A stretch of DNA of 64,000 nt from Sphingobacterium sp. SRCM116780 (GTDB lineage Bacteria; Bacteroidota; Bacteroidia; Sphingobacteriales; Sphingobacteriaceae). The notes beneath the pieces were generated by a model that saw only the letters and a program-made list of their open reading frames with translations, had not been told where the DNA came from and did not search any database. Location of the stretch: assembly GCF_021442025.1 (NCBI RefSeq), contig NZ_CP090446.1:3038001-3102000 (forward strand), read 5' to 3'. This document shows positions 62,876-64,000 of this stretch, one piece after another (position 1 is the stretch's first letter; each line of letters starts with the position of its first letter). A program made the position numbers and the translations under genes.

Positions 62876-63233
62876 TTACAACATATTATCGAAGCGAATA
62901 GCCCAATATAATTCCCCATCAACATACCCCGTCGTTGTCTCATCGTAAACAAGATATTTCTTACCTTTTATAAAGATTACAAAGAATAAATCCAGTGATA
63001 AGAAATCAATTTACCCCTATAATCCCACATATTTCCCCGTTTGGTTTAAGTGTTCCAACGGGCCACTTAAATCCTTTTTAGCGACCAAGTCTCCAGACCA
63101 AAATACAGCACTACATAAATGTTATTGGGACATGCCCCTTTTCTTTCCCTAACTACAAATCTATATCTTGTTGCCTTTGTACAGTTTTTAATTTAATTTT
63201 ACCAAGTTCCGTCATATTCAGCTTACTATCCAT
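62876..63233 (-). pseudogene. Decayed gene on the minus strand
   Basis: Reading leftward from the ATG at 63233, one frame gives MDSKLNMTELGKIKLKTVQR, a stop at 63153-63155, and then LGKEKGHVPITF. A shift near 63118 into another frame gives AVFWSGDLVAKKDLSGPLEH and LNQTGKYVGL. Stops follow at 63017-63019 and 63011-63013, and the same frame then continues with IKGKKYLVYDETTTGYVDGE and LYWAIRFDNML to a stop at 62876. The pieces have normal protein composition and together form a gene of about 115 residues with one frameshift and three early stops. Family unknown. Confidence 0.55.
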
Positions 63234-63421
63234 GTAGATTAGGAACTAACTATTGTTAGCAAGTTTTAGGGAAACTATTCCGAATATATGCAAAAAAGGA
63301 GTTGCTTTCCATAAGAAAATGATAATTTCATTTTTTAACTTTTATTTCTACATTTGAGCTATTCAACTGGATTAAACATCTTTTGTATGTTAATAAACGT
63401 CAGAGATAAAATAGTGATACT

Positions 63422-63601
63422 ATGCAAGTCGAAAAATCTCACAAACATAATTTGCTCTGCATGCAATTATATTCTACAAGATCATAAGACGCTATAGAGA
63501 TTTCACTCAATTACCTTTCTGATAATAGGAACAGTTTTGGCAAACAGACCCTAAAGCTTATCCACGAGATAAAGGAACTTGAATCATTCATTAAAAGATA
63601 G
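63422..63601 (+). pseudogene. Possible decayed short gene with internal stop
   Basis: From the ATG at 63422 the frame reads MQVEKSHKHNLLCMQLYSTR, then a TAA at 63485-63487, then DAIEISLNYLSDNRN and FGKQTLKLIHEIKELESFIK up to the TAG at 63599-63601. The second part is a good amphipathic helical end. A single point change could explain the break. It could also be chance in AT-rich DNA. Confidence 0.3.
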
Positions 63602-63671
63602 ACTCTTTTTCCTTGCAAATACAATAGTATATGATTCAAAGAATGGAAAAGGATATTTGCATTAAATAAGA

Positions 63672-64000
63672 ATGGCTATATTATTGATTTTTTTTATTCT
63701 AGGACTACTCTTTCTTCTAGGTTTCGCACTCATAGTTACAGTCGTTAATAAAACTAACTATGCATCCTCTATTAACAAAAAGTTTAACTCAATTGGATAT
63801 AAAGTGATATCTATTAGTAACATGGAATGCCCCGATTTCCTAAAAAAAATAGAAGAAGAGAATACTAATTTTATAATGGATTTTGGAGGTAGTCCAACAG
63901 TATATATCTATAAGTCTATCGAACTTGAGCATCAGCATTTTAGTCAGCAAAAAGGCATTGTTGTTATAAAGAGGGTATTATTTGTAATTACATCTATTAA
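63672..64000 (+). CDS. Membrane-anchored protein, partial at right edge
   Basis: The frame opens at the ATG at 63672 and is open at the edge after 109 full codons. An N-terminal membrane span (LLIFFILGLLFLLGFALIVT) is followed by a soluble part (NSIGYKVISISNMECPDF, FIMDFGGSPTVYIYKSIE) with a strand-rich composition. No family recognised. It lies just after the decayed short gene and in the same direction. Confidence 0.6.
   Translation, partial: MAILLIFFILGLLFLLGFALIVTVVNKTNYASSINKKFNSIGYKVISISNMECPDFLKKIEEENTNFIMDFGGSPTVYIYKSIELEHQHFSQQKGIVVIKRVLFVITSI

Noticed and set aside
63045..63071. TTTAAGTG/CACTTAAA inverted repeat followed by CCTTTTT
   Set aside because: It resembles a terminator on the plus strand, but no plus-strand gene ends before it, and it lies inside the decayed minus-strand gene.

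Overview
The window is AT-rich chromosomal DNA of a Bacteroidota bacterium, most likely Sphingobacterium or a close relative. This assignment is an inference. It rests on alternative complex III genes (act) joined to a caa3-type oxidase operon, on -7 promoter boxes of the form TAnnTTTG, on a glycoside hydrolase family 92 gene with a LacI regulator, and on the overall protein style. No rRNA, tRNA or CRISPR array was seen. One structural RNA is present, the SRP RNA at about 32.3 kb.

Layout. 0-2.6 kb: the 5' part of a periplasmic or surface multicopper oxidase for copper resistance that runs off the left edge. 2.7-5.9 kb: a leftward group with a GT90 glycosyltransferase, the RdgB nucleotide house-cleaning enzyme, an unassigned protein and a deoxyhypusine-synthase-like enzyme. 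6-9.7 kb: a small lipoprotein, an enolase-superfamily dipeptide epimerase and a fused phosphodiesterase-alkaline phosphatase. 10.1-16.1 kb: gltBD, the NADPH glutamate synthase. 16.2-20.6 kb: a phytase-like lipoprotein and a large VIT/VWA/DUF2135 surface protein. 20.8-22.25 kb: a complete IS3-family element with inverted repeats, a 3-bp target duplication and a canonical frameshift site. 22.4-25.6 kb: eamA, an LptF/G permease and tgt, all leftward. 25.8-33.4 kb: rightward housekeeping genes (glycosyltransferase, rsmG, dprA, an MFS permease, ffs, accD) with small leftward genes between them. 33.4-40.4 kb: a mini HEXXH protein, a MerR regulator, a phosphoesterase, a tRNA methylase, an outer-membrane-type protein, mutS and mtgA.

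40.5-57.6 kb is one leftward respiratory block. Transcription probably starts at a TACTTTTG box near 57.72 kb and reads actA-B-C-D-E-F (alternative complex III), ctaC and ctaD (oxidase subunits II and I), a strong hairpin, ctaA and ctaB (heme A synthesis), two subunit III-type genes, a subunit IV-type gene, an SCO-like gene, a DUF420 gene and a conserved small protein. Together these encode a quinol-to-oxygen chain and its heme assembly factors.

58-62.3 kb: a lipoprotein methionine sulfoxide reductase B, a LacI regulator divergent from a GH92 alpha-mannosidase-type enzyme, and a DUF493 protein. 62.3-64 kb is different: gene-poor, with short repeats, an intact 56-codon membrane ORF missed by length cut-offs, two decayed coding stretches and the start of another membrane protein. 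It looks like a small accessory locus undergoing decay.

No wholly new multi-gene system is evident. The most unusual observations are an SCO-family protein that has lost every copper ligand, a tRNA-guanine transglycosylase without its zinc cysteines, a TonB-box/SusC-like motif inside a VIT-VWA protein, the iterated 32-bp right end of the IS, several perfect long hairpins, and the decayed locus at the right edge.
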